A stretch of DNA of 64,000 nucleotides from the NCBI GenBank assembly GCA_964016985.1, contig OZ024823.1:36127687-36191686 (forward strand), written 5' to 3'. Shown here in pieces: positions 43,936 through 53,975 of this stretch (its first letter is position 1; each line of letters opens with the position of its first letter). A program made the translations under genes and the position numbers. Source of the DNA: Anodontia alba. Taxonomy: Eukaryota; Mollusca; Bivalvia; Lucinida; Lucinidae. The notes below the pieces were generated by a model that saw only the letters and a program-made list of their open reading frames with translations, was not told the DNA's origin and did no database searches.

Positions 43936-44192
43936 TACTTTATTACCTATATCTTTTGACTAAATTTTGCTTTTTATGTAATTATTTCTTAAAATCCTTC
44001 AAGAGCAGTTTGATCTTCGTCTGCACATTTTGCCTATGCCATTTTATCAGTAACTTTTGTGTATGTAGTTTTAGGACATTTACCTGAACACCCAAGACTG
44101 CTTGGCTTGTAGTAAAGCAGACACTGCCAGACAGGTTGTCGTAAAAGTTGTCTCCCTTGGCAGAATTGGTGGAAAATGTACTGCTTGTATCC

Positions 44193-44714
44193 TAAACCCT
44201 TGCCATGCTGAATAAATTAAAATGCCATACCCACTTCTAATTTTCAGCCAATCAGATTACTTGAGCTAGATTGTTGGTACAAATTCACAAGCCGGCCTTG
44301 GTGGCTCAGTTTGATGTGCCATTGGACTGGAGACCAGGAGGTCGCAGGTTCAACCCCCGCAAAAGTCGGCAACATTCTTTTGTGGAGATTGATCGTGAAA
44401 TATTTTCTATGGTCATTCTCTCGACCCTTCAGCTGATTCAAGAAGGGCAGTTGTCAGTTTCTGGCGAAAGAATGTGCACAATACTGGTTAACCGATTAGA
44501 GGACTAAGCCTGCCCAGTAAACATGTGGTTAGGTAAACTGACTGCGCTCGACATGACCCCATTGGGTTGACTGGGGCCATAAAACCTCAACACAAACAAA
44601 CAAACAAATTCACAAAGTTAATAACAAACAGTGTAGATCCAGATCAGTTGGCCAACTGATCTGGATCTACACTGTTTGCAAAGGTGGGACACATCCGGGT
44701 TCAGCAGGATATAA
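44193..44714 (-). mobile_element. Hairpin-A MITE interrupted by SINE-A
   Basis: The left part (TAAACCCTTGCCATGCTGAA to TTGTTGGTACAAATTCACAA) and right part (AAGTTAATAACAAACAGTGT to CGGGTTCAGCAGGATATAAC) join into one element once the SINE is removed. It has an exact stem around GATCAGTTGGCCAACTGATC. Confidence 0.88.
44281..44615 (+). mobile_element. SINE-A, complete copy with TSD
   Basis: The insert 44291-44605 is flanked by AAATTCACAA at 44281-44290 and 44606-44615. Its head is a tRNA relative with A box TGGCTCAGTTTGATG and B box GGTCGCAGGTTCAACCC. The body is as in the copy at 15800 and the tail is GGGCCATAAAACCTCAACAC then an AAAC repeat. Best-preserved SINE-A in the window. Confidence 0.93.
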
Positions 44715-44869
44715 CCAGGTAAATTGTGCATTTCTAAAAGAAATCAGTCTTCACTTTCAGATTTCAGCAATTTTTACTTCCAATTGAAGCAAATCAGGCT
44801 TTGCTGTAATTAACATTGCTTCATTATTTACAATGTCACGACAAATTTTATTTCATGTGGCCTATCTCC

Positions 44870-45155
44870 ATAGTGCAGTTGGTCTAAGAACATCTGACTG
44901 AAGCTCCAGGGAGAGTTGGTAATTTCAAATCCCAGCCCAGCCACTTAACTTTCATGTAGACTGATTATGAACAAAATCCTATGCTCATTCTCCCCCTACT
45001 GATGATTCAAGAAGGGCAGCAAAAAGTATGTGTACAAAGTACTGGTTAACTACTTAGAGGACTAAGCCTGCCCAGGAAAAAGACTGATTAGGTTAACTGA
45101 CTGGCTTAACATGACCTTAACAGGCTGTAAAACTCCAAATCAGTCAATCAATTTA
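44870..45155 (+). mobile_element. SINE-A copy, diverged
   Basis: Head TAGTGCAGTTGGTCTAAGAA, body GATGATTCAAGAAGGGCAGC, AGAGGACTAAGCCTGCCCAG and the tail AACAGGCTGTAAAACTCC. Confidence 0.8.
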
Positions 45156-45424
45156 TTTCATGTTAGAATAATTAAATAGCAAATTAAGATTGGGTATGAA
45201 TAGCTATTAACTGACCAGGCACCATATCTAACCAGTTTTATACCATCTTTATAAGCACTTCAGTCGTTTAATCAGTCATTAAAGCATTACAGGGATTTTA
45301 ATTTTCAAAACTACCCAGACATAAAGCCCTCGGATATCAAATTATGTCGGCTTAACAAAAAAGTTTGTCTCGGATAACATGTGGAACGACTATTTATTAT
45401 GGCTCTCTATAGCCCCATATAGAT

Positions 45425-45622
45425 CACACAGCTCCCAGTATGAAGGAAATCAAGACAAATATTTTTATTATCTGTCCATAAAAATATATATTGTAGGTAC
45501 TCATTAGAGGCGCCTCAGCGACTCTAATGAGTACCCACAACATATATATTTTCATGGACAAATAAGAAAAATATGAACTATTTTTGTTTGAAAAATAAAA
45601 ATCACATTATCTGGAGCTATGG
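45425..45622. mobile_element. Hairpin-C MITE
   Basis: Apex GAGGCGCCTCAGCGACTC with arms GGTACTCATTAGA and TCTAATGAGTACC; right end CACATTATCTGGAGCTATGG. Confidence 0.88.
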
Positions 45623-45871
45623 AACCATATGGTGCAAAATGAGAGGAAAGAACACTTATGTCATATGCAAAGAGCAAATGCCAGATCAGTCTGCACGTCC
45701 ATATGACTAGATCAGAGCATACCTTGCTTGTCAATTTATTGTACTGCAGCCAATGATTTTAGATCTGAATGTAAACCGTGAAGGTGCATGGCTGGACAGG
45801 TTGATTTGTACCTTTACATTTCACATATTGCATATGGACCCTTTTCCCATGTTGTGAATCACATTGTCCCA

Positions 45872-46062
45872 GATGAGGTGCTTTTTTCAACCAAAAAAGT
45901 ATTGATATTTTTCTTCTTCTCTACAAAACCTATGTTTTGGTTTCTCATTTAAGAATTTAAGGTTTGGCTGGGCCGCTTCTGATGAGTACCCACAACATAT
46001 GTTTTTGTAGAGAAATAAGAAAAATATCTTTTTGGACACTCCTCTTATCTGGAGATATGGTA
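45872..46062. mobile_element. Hairpin-C MITE
   Basis: CAGATGAGGTGCTTTTTTCA at the left and TCCTCTTATCTGGAGATATG at the right; the left apex arm is diverged (TTTCTCATTTAAGAATTTA). Confidence 0.8.
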
Positions 46063-46069
46063 TCATACC

Positions 46070-46287
46070 ACATTTACCCTAAGTATTGGGACACCTTATC
46101 TACTTACCATACTTGTCCTAAAATTTGAAATAGTTTATTCTACCCCCAGTTGACGTGTTTAAAATATTGTTGTATGTATGACAAACAGTGTAGACCCCGA
46201 TCAGATGCCACATTCTGCGGCATCTGATCTGGGTCTACACCTTATGAAAAGGCCTGTCTGTCCCAATATTTAGGGTTATTATGGTAT
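46070..46287 (-). mobile_element. Hairpin-B MITE, reverse
   Basis: CATTTACCCTAAGTATTGGG and CCAATATTTAGGGTTATTAT ends; stem GTGTAGACCCCGATCAGATG / CATCTGATCTGGGTCTACAC. Confidence 0.9.
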
Positions 46288-46469
46288 ATATTTTGGATCA
46301 ATATGTTGTATTTAAATTTTTAATGGGTGTAAAATCCTTCAGAAATTTAATACATATAGATCTTGTGTATAAAATGAGTGCAAAACTTGTCCAAAACTTG
46401 ACATTTGACACTAAATAACAAGCTGAGGTCCTGTAATGTAGCAGCAAATCACATCACAGGCAAACCAGC

Positions 46470-46798
46470 ACACTTGAACTCAAGTGGAAGAGCATCCGCT
46501 TTTTGACCGGGAGGTTGTGGGTTCAAATCCTGACAGAGTCATACCAAAGACTTTAAAAATAGTACTGGCTGCTCTTTTGCTTGGCATTCAGCATTAAGAA
46601 AGTGGAGCTAGAACTCGTCAGCCGGGTGTCAGTATAATTTGACTAGGTGAATGTCATGTCATGCATCTAGGGCATGATATTTCAGTGAGGCAGCACTCTA
46701 AAAGTGAGCATTGAGCTCCCTGCCATGTCCAGATGCCATCATGATGACTGAAGATTGTTGAAAGCAACGTAAAACCCGAATAAAACAAACAAACAAAC
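46470..46798 (+). mobile_element. SINE-B copy
   Basis: B box GGTTGTGGGTTCAAATCC, ACCAAAGACTTTAAAAATAG, GGTGTCAGTATAATTTGACT, and the tail GTAAAACCCGAATAAAAC ending in an AAAC repeat. Confidence 0.9.
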
Positions 46799-46969
46799 AT
46801 CACAGACAAACTTTGCATAATGTGGCAGACTTTGACCACACGTGGTACGAGATTTCTCATTCAGTTTGACCCACTTCATTATATATTGCAAACCATGATC
46901 CCCAGTCACAACTGCAGGGCCCGTTTCAGGAAGAAGGAGTTACCCCCTTTGAAAGTGTATCTCTTCCCC

Positions 46970-47204
46970 TTAACCCATTGTAGTCAGGATACCTGTAAAA
47001 GGGTACCTGGCAAACAGTGCAGACTCAGATCAGATGCCACATTCTGCGGCATCTGATCAGGGTCTCTACTGTTTGCAAATAGTTTAGCCATTTTTCTCTA
47101 GGAATATGTAAATCTCATAGCCTCACCTCCCCAAAATTGAAATTTGACCCTTCCAATATATACATGTAGTGTGGGAGAGTCAATTCAGTCTACAATGGGA
47201 GTAG
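46970..47204. mobile_element. G-family MITE
   Basis: TTAACCCATTGTAGTCAGGA at the left; hairpin GATCAGATGCCACATTCTGC / GCGGCATCTGATCAGGGTCT; GGGAGAGTCAATTCAGTCTA and CAATGGGA at the right. Confidence 0.85.
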
Positions 47205-47218
47205 TATAGGCTGCCACT

Positions 47219-47432
47219 TTAACCCTTGTCCTGCTGAACCAGAATATGTCCTGCCTTTGCAAACAGTGTAGATCCAGATCAGTTGGCTTCTGAAGATGCC
47301 AACTGATCTGAATCTGCACTGTTTGCCATTAAGTATGTGAATTTATATCAACAATCTGGATCTAGTAATCTGATTGGCTGAAAATTAGAAATGGGCATGG
47401 CGTCTTAATTTATTCAGCAGGACAAGGGTTAA
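47219..47432 (+). mobile_element. Hairpin-A MITE
   Basis: TTAACCCTTGTCCTGCTGAA and CAGCAGGACAAGGGTTAA ends, full stem with a TGAA loop and a few mismatches. Confidence 0.92.
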
Positions 47433-47625
47433 GTTACTGTATATTGATAAAGTGGCGTTTTTGTCTTTTAAATGGGTGCTTTTATCAAAAGTATGTTGTT
47501 GAATTGCAGCATTGGATAGGGGAATAATCAAATCAGAAGTTTACAAACATTGTACAAGGCTTGTGTAAGCTGTAATATCTGATTCCTTTGATCTCCTGTC
47601 CCTTATAGAACCTAAATCTTAAGTA

Positions 47626-47838
47626 TTTACCCTAAGTATTCAAACAGACATGCTTAAGCAAATAGTGTAGACCCAGATCAGATGTGGCATCTGATCAGGG
47701 CTACACTGTTTGCCAGTTGTCCAGCAGTTTTTTTTACATTAACAGCTACCTAGCAATATTGATATGTTCAAATTTTTAGGACAAATATGCAAAGGATTTA
47801 CGGTTTCCAAGTATTTATGACAAGTACGGTAAATGCTG
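47626..47838 (+). mobile_element. Hairpin-B MITE
   Basis: TTTACCCTAAGTATTCAAAC and CAAGTATTTATGACAAGTAC ends, short stem GATCAGATGTGGCATCTGATC. Confidence 0.85.
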
Positions 47839-47944
47839 AAATGTATCATACTGTTGACAAACTCACTTTGATTGGACTTTCACCTTAACTTTTAATTTTA
47901 ATACCTTAATAAATCAGATAAGGAGACCATTTTGATATATATTT

Positions 47945-48222
47945 TCATAGCCTCAGATAACAAGTCCACATAAAGATTTTTCTCCATGAAAACATATGTT
48001 TTGTGTACTCATAAGAAGCACCTCTGCCTCTGTTCGACACTTCTAATGAGTACCCACAACATCTCTTTTCATGGAGAAATAAGTATTTTTTGGTTGGAAA
48101 AAGTTTCTTAAATGAAGCTAGGTATTTATTTTCTTATTTCTTCACAAATATATGTTTTGATTATTTATAAGTATCACCCTACCAAGCAATTCTAATGAGT
48201 ACCCACCGTGTTTGTTTTAATG
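47945..48222. mobile_element. Two adjacent hairpin-C elements
   Basis: The first (47945-48115) has CTCATAAGAAGCACC and ACTTCTAATGAGTACCCACA. The second (48116-48222) keeps GAAGCTAGGTATTTATTTTC and TTCTAATGAGTACCCACCG, and stops at the AC repeat that borders the Mutator-like element. Confidence 0.75.
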
Positions 48223-48245
48223 GACACACACACACACACGGTGCA

Positions 48246-48366
48246 TGGACAATTTGGCCAGCGGACGATTTGGCCAGGACGATTTGGCCTAGGACAATTT
48301 GGCCTAGGATGATTTGGCCACAGAAAAATAATGGGTAGGACAATTTGGCCAGATGAATTTGATGTT
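48246..48366 (+). repeat. MULE left terminal inverted repeat
   Basis: Five to six copies of GGACAATTTGGCC or GGACGATTTGGCC variants in tandem, ending CCAGATGAATTTGATG. It is the inverse of 52680-52799 in the same internal order, including the non-repeat break (ACAGAAAAATAATGGG against CCAAAAAATACTGG). Confidence 0.9.
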
Positions 48367-49410
48367 AATATCATTTATCATTATTATTTTTTATTTTATT
48401 CCAATGAACTTTTTTTTTTAAAATGATGATGGAAAAAGAAGCACTCAATCAATTTCTTTAAAACTGGTTCATTAATTACCTTGAAAACAGATTAATGATG
48501 ATTGGCCGTTTGTTGTGTGGTCATTCTTTCTAATCATCTCTCATTACGCCTTTAACTGTTTAATTCATCATTAACACAATTTAATTGCTATTACAGTTTT
48601 CAAAGATCAAAAAGTTGGTCTTTATGATGTTTGTCATACCACAAACTTTTTCATTAATTATTTAATTATAATATTTTAATGGCTTAATTGCAATAGTTTT
48701 TGAATGATCCTAAAAAATCAAAAGGTTTGCTTTAATTTCGGTTTTGCAAACAAAATACTTATCATAGGAGCAATATATAAAGCATAATTTTTCAAAGTTC
48801 GGCCTCACTGTTTTCATACTTTTTAGCTCGCCTGTACGAAGTACAAGGAGAAGTACATGTAGTCACTCCGGTCGTCCGCGTTTGCGTTTGCGTTCCCGTT
48901 CCCGTCACACTGCGTTAAAGTTTTTCAAATGCTTATATCTCAACTGTCACTCCTCACAGAGGCTTCAAATTTGGAACTTAGATACCTTGGAAGGTCTTCT
49001 GAGATTCCAAGAGAATAAACCCCTGGGTTCATGCCCCTGGGTGGGGCTAGGGGTCAGAATCTAGGACACCTTTGTAATACTGTGTTAAAGTTTTTCAAAT
49101 TCTTATATCTTGACTTTCACTCCTCATAGAGCATTCATATTTAGAATTTGGGTACCTGGAGGAGTCTTCTGAGATTCCAAAAGAACATACCCCTGGGTTC
49201 ATACCTCAGGGTGGGCCTTGGAGTGGGGCTAGGGGTCAAAATCTAGGACACATTTGTAAAATCTTATATGCCTACAGGTTATAGACACAACTGGTTATAC
49301 ATCAGCTAACTATGTGACATCGGTTTAAGTGTAAGAGAGTGAAGGTCATGCTGACCTACATTTTACGGTCCAGGTCACCTAGATTTCACGGTCCAGTGAT
49401 TTTGCCTTAT

Positions 49411-49713
49411 ATCTTGAATACTCGGGGGTGGTCGGGTGGTGCGAAGGTGCTGTGTATCTTACATCACTGGGGCGTCCAACTGATATTGGCTTACAGTTGG
49501 GCAAGGCCTGCTATCCTTGTAGTGGGTAAGGGTAGAGGGGGAATGTTTTTATTTCTTCTGTTTCTTCACTTTCATTCCTGTTCCTCTTTCTTCCCTGTCC
49601 CTCTCTTTCATCTCCTCTACTCTCTCTTCTATCTCTTTTCTCCCTTTCTCTGGGAGACGACACAAAATGACCCTCAAGGAAACCCCAACACAATCAATCA
49701 AATCTTGAATACT
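49411..49713 (+). mobile_element. SINE-C copy with 12 bp TSD
   Basis: The insert 49423-49701 is bracketed by ATCTTGAATACT (49411-49422 and 49702-49713), a sequence belonging to the 128 bp tandem monomer. It therefore jumped into a pre-existing repeat. The body includes ACTGATATTGGCTTACAGTT, a C/T-rich tract and the ending CCCCAACACAATCAATCAA; the GTTGACGTGTC part of the tail is deleted. Confidence 0.93.
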
Positions 49714-49784
49714 ATTTGTTGGATAAATGTCACACCTGGGATATTACTTTCATGTGACCCAATGAATGACCACTTACTATATCT

Positions 49785-49799
49785 AGGTCATTGTGACCT
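49785..49799. promoter_or_regulatory. Perfect AGGTCAnnnTGACCT palindrome
   Basis: AGGTCATTGTGACCT, the consensus form of an estrogen-response element (IR3 of the nuclear-receptor half-site). The match is exact; binding is not shown. Further perfect copies are at 49343-49357 (spacer TGC), 50041-50055 (TTG), 50287-50301 (TTG) and 50415-50429 (GTG). Confidence 0.6.
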
Positions 49800-49894
49800 A
49801 TATTTCATGCTTCAGTGATTTTGCCTTATATCTTGAATACTATTTGTTGGATAAATGTCACACCTGGGATATTAGTTCCTTGTGACCCGATTAT

Positions 49895-49902
49895 TGACGT
49901 CA
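49895..49902. promoter_or_regulatory. TGACGTCA (CRE-like) palindrome
   Basis: The full CREB/ATF consensus palindrome in a type 2 monomer, repeated at 50151-50158 exactly 256 bp later. Only a sequence match. Confidence 0.45.
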
Positions 49903-50577
49903 AAATATATCTCTGTTGGTGTGACCTATATTTCATGGTTCAGTGATTTTGCCTTATATCTTGAATACTATTTGTTGGATAAATGTCACACCTGGGATAT
50001 TAGTTCCATGTGACCCAATGAATGACCACTTACTATATCTAGGTCATTGTGACCTATATTTCATGCTTCAGTGATTTTGCCTTATATCTTGAATACTATT
50101 TGTTGGATAAATGTCACACCTGGGATATTAGTTCCTTGTGACCCGATTATTGACGTCAAAATATATCTCTGTTGGTGTGACCTATATTTCATGGTTCAGT
50201 GATTTTGCCTTATATCTTGAATACTATTTGTTGGATAAATGTCACACCTGGGATATTAGTTCCATGTGACCCAATGAATGACCACTAGGTCATTGTGACC
50301 TATATTTCATGCTTCAGTGATTTTGCCTTTTATTTTTATTACTATTTCATGGAGAATTGTCATACCTGGATTATTATATCTATGTGACAAAATGATTTAC
50401 ATACAAATACATCTAGGTCAGTGTGACCTATATTATATGGTTGAATGATTTCGCCATATAACTTGAAAATTATTTCATAGATTATTTCATTTTGAATTTC
50501 TTAATGATAAAAATGTTACAATATAAAATGTACCCAGCAGGCGAGCTACGCTGTCCTACGACAGCTCTTGTTCAATA

Positions 50578-52026
50578 ATGGAGATCACTACTACTGAGAG
50601 AGGAGGCAAAAAGTTATGTTTGAATGGCTTTATGTACACAGTAAAAAATGAAGCAAAAGTCAAGAATGAAATTACATGGCGCTGTGTCAGACGAACAAAC
50701 TACTCCTGCAAGGCTATTCTCTAAACTACTAAAGCCTTTGAAGAACCAACCCTCAAACATGAACACAACCACATCGCAGATACTGTAGGTGAAGAAGTAG
50801 AAAAATGCAGACAAAAAATGAAGAAAACTGCCAGCACTACAAATGACAAACCCAACCAGATTGTAACTTTCACATCAGCAGCCCTTCCAGATGAAGTCAA
50901 AGTGAGACTACCTGAAGCAGATACCATGAAGAGAGTTCTTCGTCGTGTTAGAGCAGCACACAGACCAAAAGATCCAAGAACACTTAGAGAGCTAACCATT
51001 CAGGACCAATACTCCCAGACTGTCGGTGAAAATCCTTCCAATTTTCTTCACTTTGACAATGGTCCAGATGCAGATGAACGAGTTATTGTGTTCTCCCCGC
51101 AAACTAACATTCGCCGTCTAGCATCCTGTGATACTTGGTGCATGGATGGCACCTTTTCTGTGGCACCTCTGTTATTCACACAGCTGTATGTTATACAAGG
51201 ACAAGTTAGTGGTGTCTTTTTGCCATTAGTGTATGCCCTGTTACAGAGAAAAACTCAGACAACATACGAAACCCTGATGCGTGTATTAGTGGACGCTGGA
51301 TGTGATCCTTCTGTGATTATAATCGATTTTGAACGCAGAGTTGAATTAGCGATAAATTCAGTTTTTGGGGAACATGTGAACATAAAGTTTTGTTTCTACC
51401 ATCTTACACAATCAATATGGCGTAAAATACAATCTCTTGGACTATCAAATCATTATGAAAGAGACAATGACTTTCGCCTCTACTGTGGACAAATTGATGC
51501 CTTAGCTTTTCTTCCCCTCGATGAAGTTCAACAAGGGATGGTATATCTGAAAGAAACAGTTCTAGAAGAGGCAGAACCACTTCTTGAGTACTTTGACAGT
51601 ACTTATGTTACGGGACAGCTACGCCCAAGACGGAACAATGACGGCCTGGTGTTAAACTTCCGCAGGATTCCTCCAATTTTTGCCCCTCACAGATGGAATG
51701 TTCACATAAGTACAGTGACCAATGAACCAAGGACAAACAAGGCTGCTGAAGGATGGAACAACAAATTTCACTCCCTAATTGGCCAAGACCATCCAACAAT
51801 ATGGAAGTTAATTGAAGTTTTGCAAACTGACTGTTCTCGTGTACATTCCATTTTGATGCAAGACGAACGTGGAATTCGACCTAAGAAAAGAACAAAGAAA
51901 GTCTACACTGAACTTCAGAAACGTCTATTCAACCTCTGCCAAGACAGAATAAATGGACATAAGACAATTCCAGAGTTTCTTTTGGGTGTTTCCCATAATC
52001 TTAGAGCTGGTGAACCTAACATATAA
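50578..52026 (+). pseudogene. FLYWCH-MULE transposase with one premature stop
   Basis: An open frame of 402 codons (50818-52026) is the MULE transposase core. It has first aspartate in WCMDGTF (D110 of this frame), second in IIIDFE (D170), glutamate in NKAAEGWNNKFHS (E311), and CFYHLTQSIWRKIQSLGL (C192, H195) between. Reading upstream in the same frame, 80 codons back to ATG 50578 encode a FLYWCH zinc finger (W34, C36, C44, H63, H65 of the full frame). A TAA at 50722-50724 interrupts it between the cysteine pair and the histidine pair. One stop is the only break across 482 codons, so the loss looks recent, or the core is translated from the internal ATG at 50818 without the finger. A DDE transposase would cut and paste the element whose inverted ends flank it. 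A pearl-like element ends a few bases before the start codon. Confidence 0.9.
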
Positions 52027-52229
52027 GTTTGAATAGTGACATTCTTAGGAAAGTGAGTTAGATGGATTTATCGTGCAGTGCACTGCAAATAGTTTGTAGT
52101 ACATAAAATAAAATTGACAAATCTTAATTTTCACTCTAATATCTAAAAATTGTCTGTTATAGTCAGAAGCAGTTTGATTTTGATCAACATAGAATGCAAC
52201 AATGATTCAGATGAAATATCAAAACTTAT

Positions 52230-52457
52230 TTAACCCATTACCACACAACAAATTTTAGACTCTCCCAATTTGAAAGAATCTGCAGGTGACAAAATCAAAA
52301 TTCATTCATGTGAGTTGAAATACTTCTATAGGGTAGAAAACATTGTGGAAAAAAGAGTATGTGCTCATTATGAGCAATTTCTCCTTTTCCCACAGTGTTT
52401 TCCAAAGATTCTTACCACAGATACGTAAAAATACAGGACTGAGTGGTAATGGGTTAA
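52230..52457. mobile_element. TTAA-flanked foldback MITE in MULE 3' region
   Basis: TTAACCCATTACCACACAAC at the left and GAGTGGTAATGGGTTAA at the right. Inner arms AAAACATTGTGGAAAAAAGA and TTTTCCCACAGTGTTTTCC fold around TGCTCATTATGAGCA. A related inner stem (TGTGGAAAAGAGGAGAAAT) occurs at 55419-55474. Confidence 0.85.
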
Positions 52458-52679
52458 CTAAAAGGAATAACAGGTTGTTTTCAAGAAGATATCTGCTAAA
52501 ATTGTCTTTGATATAAAGGGTTCAAAATATTCAACGTAAAACAATTCATATGACATGTAAATGTTCTTCTTCCTGAATGATAATTTAAAAAAATAAAATA
52601 AAATGAATAATCCTTGTGAATCAAATTCTACTTTTAGTCTATTTCCCCCCAAAAAGACATTAAAAAATCAAATCCCATA

Positions 52680-52799
52680 ACATTATATTCATCTGGCCCA
52701 GTTGTCCTATCCAGTATTTTTTGGTGGCCAAATTGTCCTAGGCCGAATTGTCCTAGGCCAAATTGTCCTGGCCAAATCGTCCACTGGCCAAATTGTCCT
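52680..52799 (-). repeat. MULE right terminal inverted repeat
   Basis: CATTATATTCATCTGGCC, then GGCCAAATTGTCC-type repeats up to 52799. It mirrors the left end and is followed at once by an AC repeat. Confidence 0.9.
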
Positions 52800-52812
52800 A
52801 CACACACACACA

Positions 52813-53149
52813 TTTTCAGCACAGGGTATATATTGAGGATCAGTTTTACTCGAGGTCCAGAGAGAACTACCAACCTTTGGCAAGTAACTGGCAACTTTCT
52901 CACATAGACTGTACCAGTGAGAATGTTGCAGGGTGGTGCACCCTTCTGAAAGTCATGGAGGGCTGACCTGCCATCATTGGCTTTTTGTTCTTGCCTCATT
53001 TGGAACCAGATCAGGATATTCTGCACTTAAATTTGGACACATCCAATTTGTTACAAATACCAGTAGGATACCAGTAGGTGTGTCAAAAATCACAACTGGA
53101 GTGGCATGCACTGCATTGTAGTTCCTGTTGAGTGGGTTCATTATGGGAT
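52813..53149. other. Unassigned intron sequence right of the MULE
   Basis: No element or exon recognised. Base composition is less AT-rich than the surroundings. Confidence 0.35.
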
Positions 53150-53345
53150 GTCTTAGTTCCACCCTTAAAGCACCAAGTAAAAGTTTTGCAGATGACTTTC
53201 TTGATTTATTTTTTTTTATTGTTATTTGTTATTTTTTGGATGATTCATTTGAAATGTCAAGCCGTATTTTCTCTAAAAAAGATAGAACATTTTTCAAAAT
53301 GTCACCTGCTGCAATCAGCACTGTGATTGTCACGTTAAGAGCATG
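53150..53345. mobile_element. Hairpin-D relic
   Basis: CCCTTAAAGCACCAAGTAAA at the left, GAAATGTCAAGCCGTATTTT and TTCAAAATGTCACCTGCTGC at the right; heavily eroded. Confidence 0.45.
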
Positions 53346-53363
53346 ATGATCATAAAATAACCA

Positions 53364-53579
53364 TTAACCCTTGTCATGCTGAATAAATTAAGATGCCACA
53401 CCCACTTCTAATTATCAACCAATCAGATTACTTGATCCAGTTTGTTGATATAAATTCAGATATGTGACAACAAACAGTGCAGATCCAGATCAGTTGGCTT
53501 AAGAAGTGAAGCCAACTGATCTGGATCTACACTATTTGCAAAGGCAGTGCATGTCTGGGTTCAGCAGGACCAGAGTTAA
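53364..53579 (-). mobile_element. Hairpin-A MITE, reverse
   Basis: TTAACCCTTGTCATGCTGAA and CAGCAGGACCAGAGTTAA ends; stem GCAGATCCAGATCAGTTGGC with GCCAACTGATCTGGATCTAC. Confidence 0.9.
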
Positions 53580-53814
53580 GTTATAAGAATGCGTGGATAA
53601 TTGAAGAATTAGTTTTTGTGTCTTTGATTCATACTGATTTATCAATGAAAGGATTTGTTAAGATCTAATATTTAAATCAATAAGGCAGGCATTCAAAAGG
53701 GTCTGTAAAATTATGGTCACATCAAAGAAAGTAATTACCAAATAACTGGTATGCACCTAATTATGAAAGTATATTTTATATCTGGATTATTTCATTGAGT
53801 TTTTAAATGCATAG

Positions 53815-53970
53815 CTCTAGATTAGAGGAATAGCCAGAGAAACACTTTCCTGATTTCTCCACGAAAACGTTACCCACTTCTTAGTAAATGAGTACCCACA
53901 ACATGTTTTTGTGGAGAAATAAAAGCCAACACTTTTGGCTGAAAAAAGAACCCCTTATTTAGAGCTATAT
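53815..53970. mobile_element. Hairpin-C MITE, short apex
   Basis: CTCTAGATTAGAGGAATAGC at the left and CCCCTTATTTAGAGCTATAT at the right; the apex is reduced to ACCCACTTCTTAGTAAATGAG. Confidence 0.75.
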
Positions 53971-53975
53971 AACCT

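Larger units (their letters stand above)
49335..50480 (+). repeat. 128 bp tandem repeats in a two-monomer pattern
   Basis: CAGTGATTTTGCCTTATATC starts at 49813, 49941, 50069 and 50197 (spacing 128), and a related copy at 50315 follows after 118 because of a 10 bp loss. Monomers alternate: type 1 carries AGGTCATTGTGACCT and ATGCTTCAG; type 2 carries TTGACGTCAAAA, TTGGTGTGACCT and ATGGTTCAG. The true period is therefore 256 bp. Diverged monomers flank the block at 49335-49410 and 50340-50480. Confidence 0.93.
48824..50572 (+). mobile_element. Helentron/pearl-like non-autonomous element
   Basis: The left end TAGCTCGCCTG (48824) has an inverted partner CAGGCGAGCTA (50538-50548). A small hairpin GTACGAAGTAC follows the left end and GCTGTCctacGACAGC (50550-50565) follows the right partner. 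Between them are a non-repetitive left part, with a direct duplication of GTTAAAGTTTTTCAAAT and TTCTGAGATTCCAA, and a core of 128 bp tandem repeats. Left arm, tandem core and right arm with short inverted ends and 3' hairpin is the layout of bivalve pearl elements and Helentron-associated (HINE/DINE) elements. No coding. Confidence 0.75.
48223..52812 (+). mobile_element. Mutator-like (MULE) element, 4.55 kb
   Basis: Inverted ends 48246-48366 and 52680-52799 bound a FLYWCH/MULE transposase. ACACACACAC tracts sit directly outside both ends (48223-48239 and 52800-52812), compatible with a 9-10 bp target duplication made in or from AC-repeat DNA, which cannot be sized exactly. The interior also holds a pearl-like insert (48824-50572) and a MITE (52230-52457). 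Without those two the element would be about 2.6 kb. Identification as MULE rests on the transposase family plus long inverted ends. Confidence 0.82.

Noticed and set aside
49339..49818. 159-codon frame across the SINE-C insert
   Set aside because: It spans the SINE and tandem repeat; the hydrophobic stretch is the C/T-rich tract.
50818..52026. Host gene domesticated from a MULE transposase
   Set aside because: The frame lies between matching inverted ends with flanking AC tracts and has a stop in its zinc finger, so it is an ordinary decaying transposon gene.
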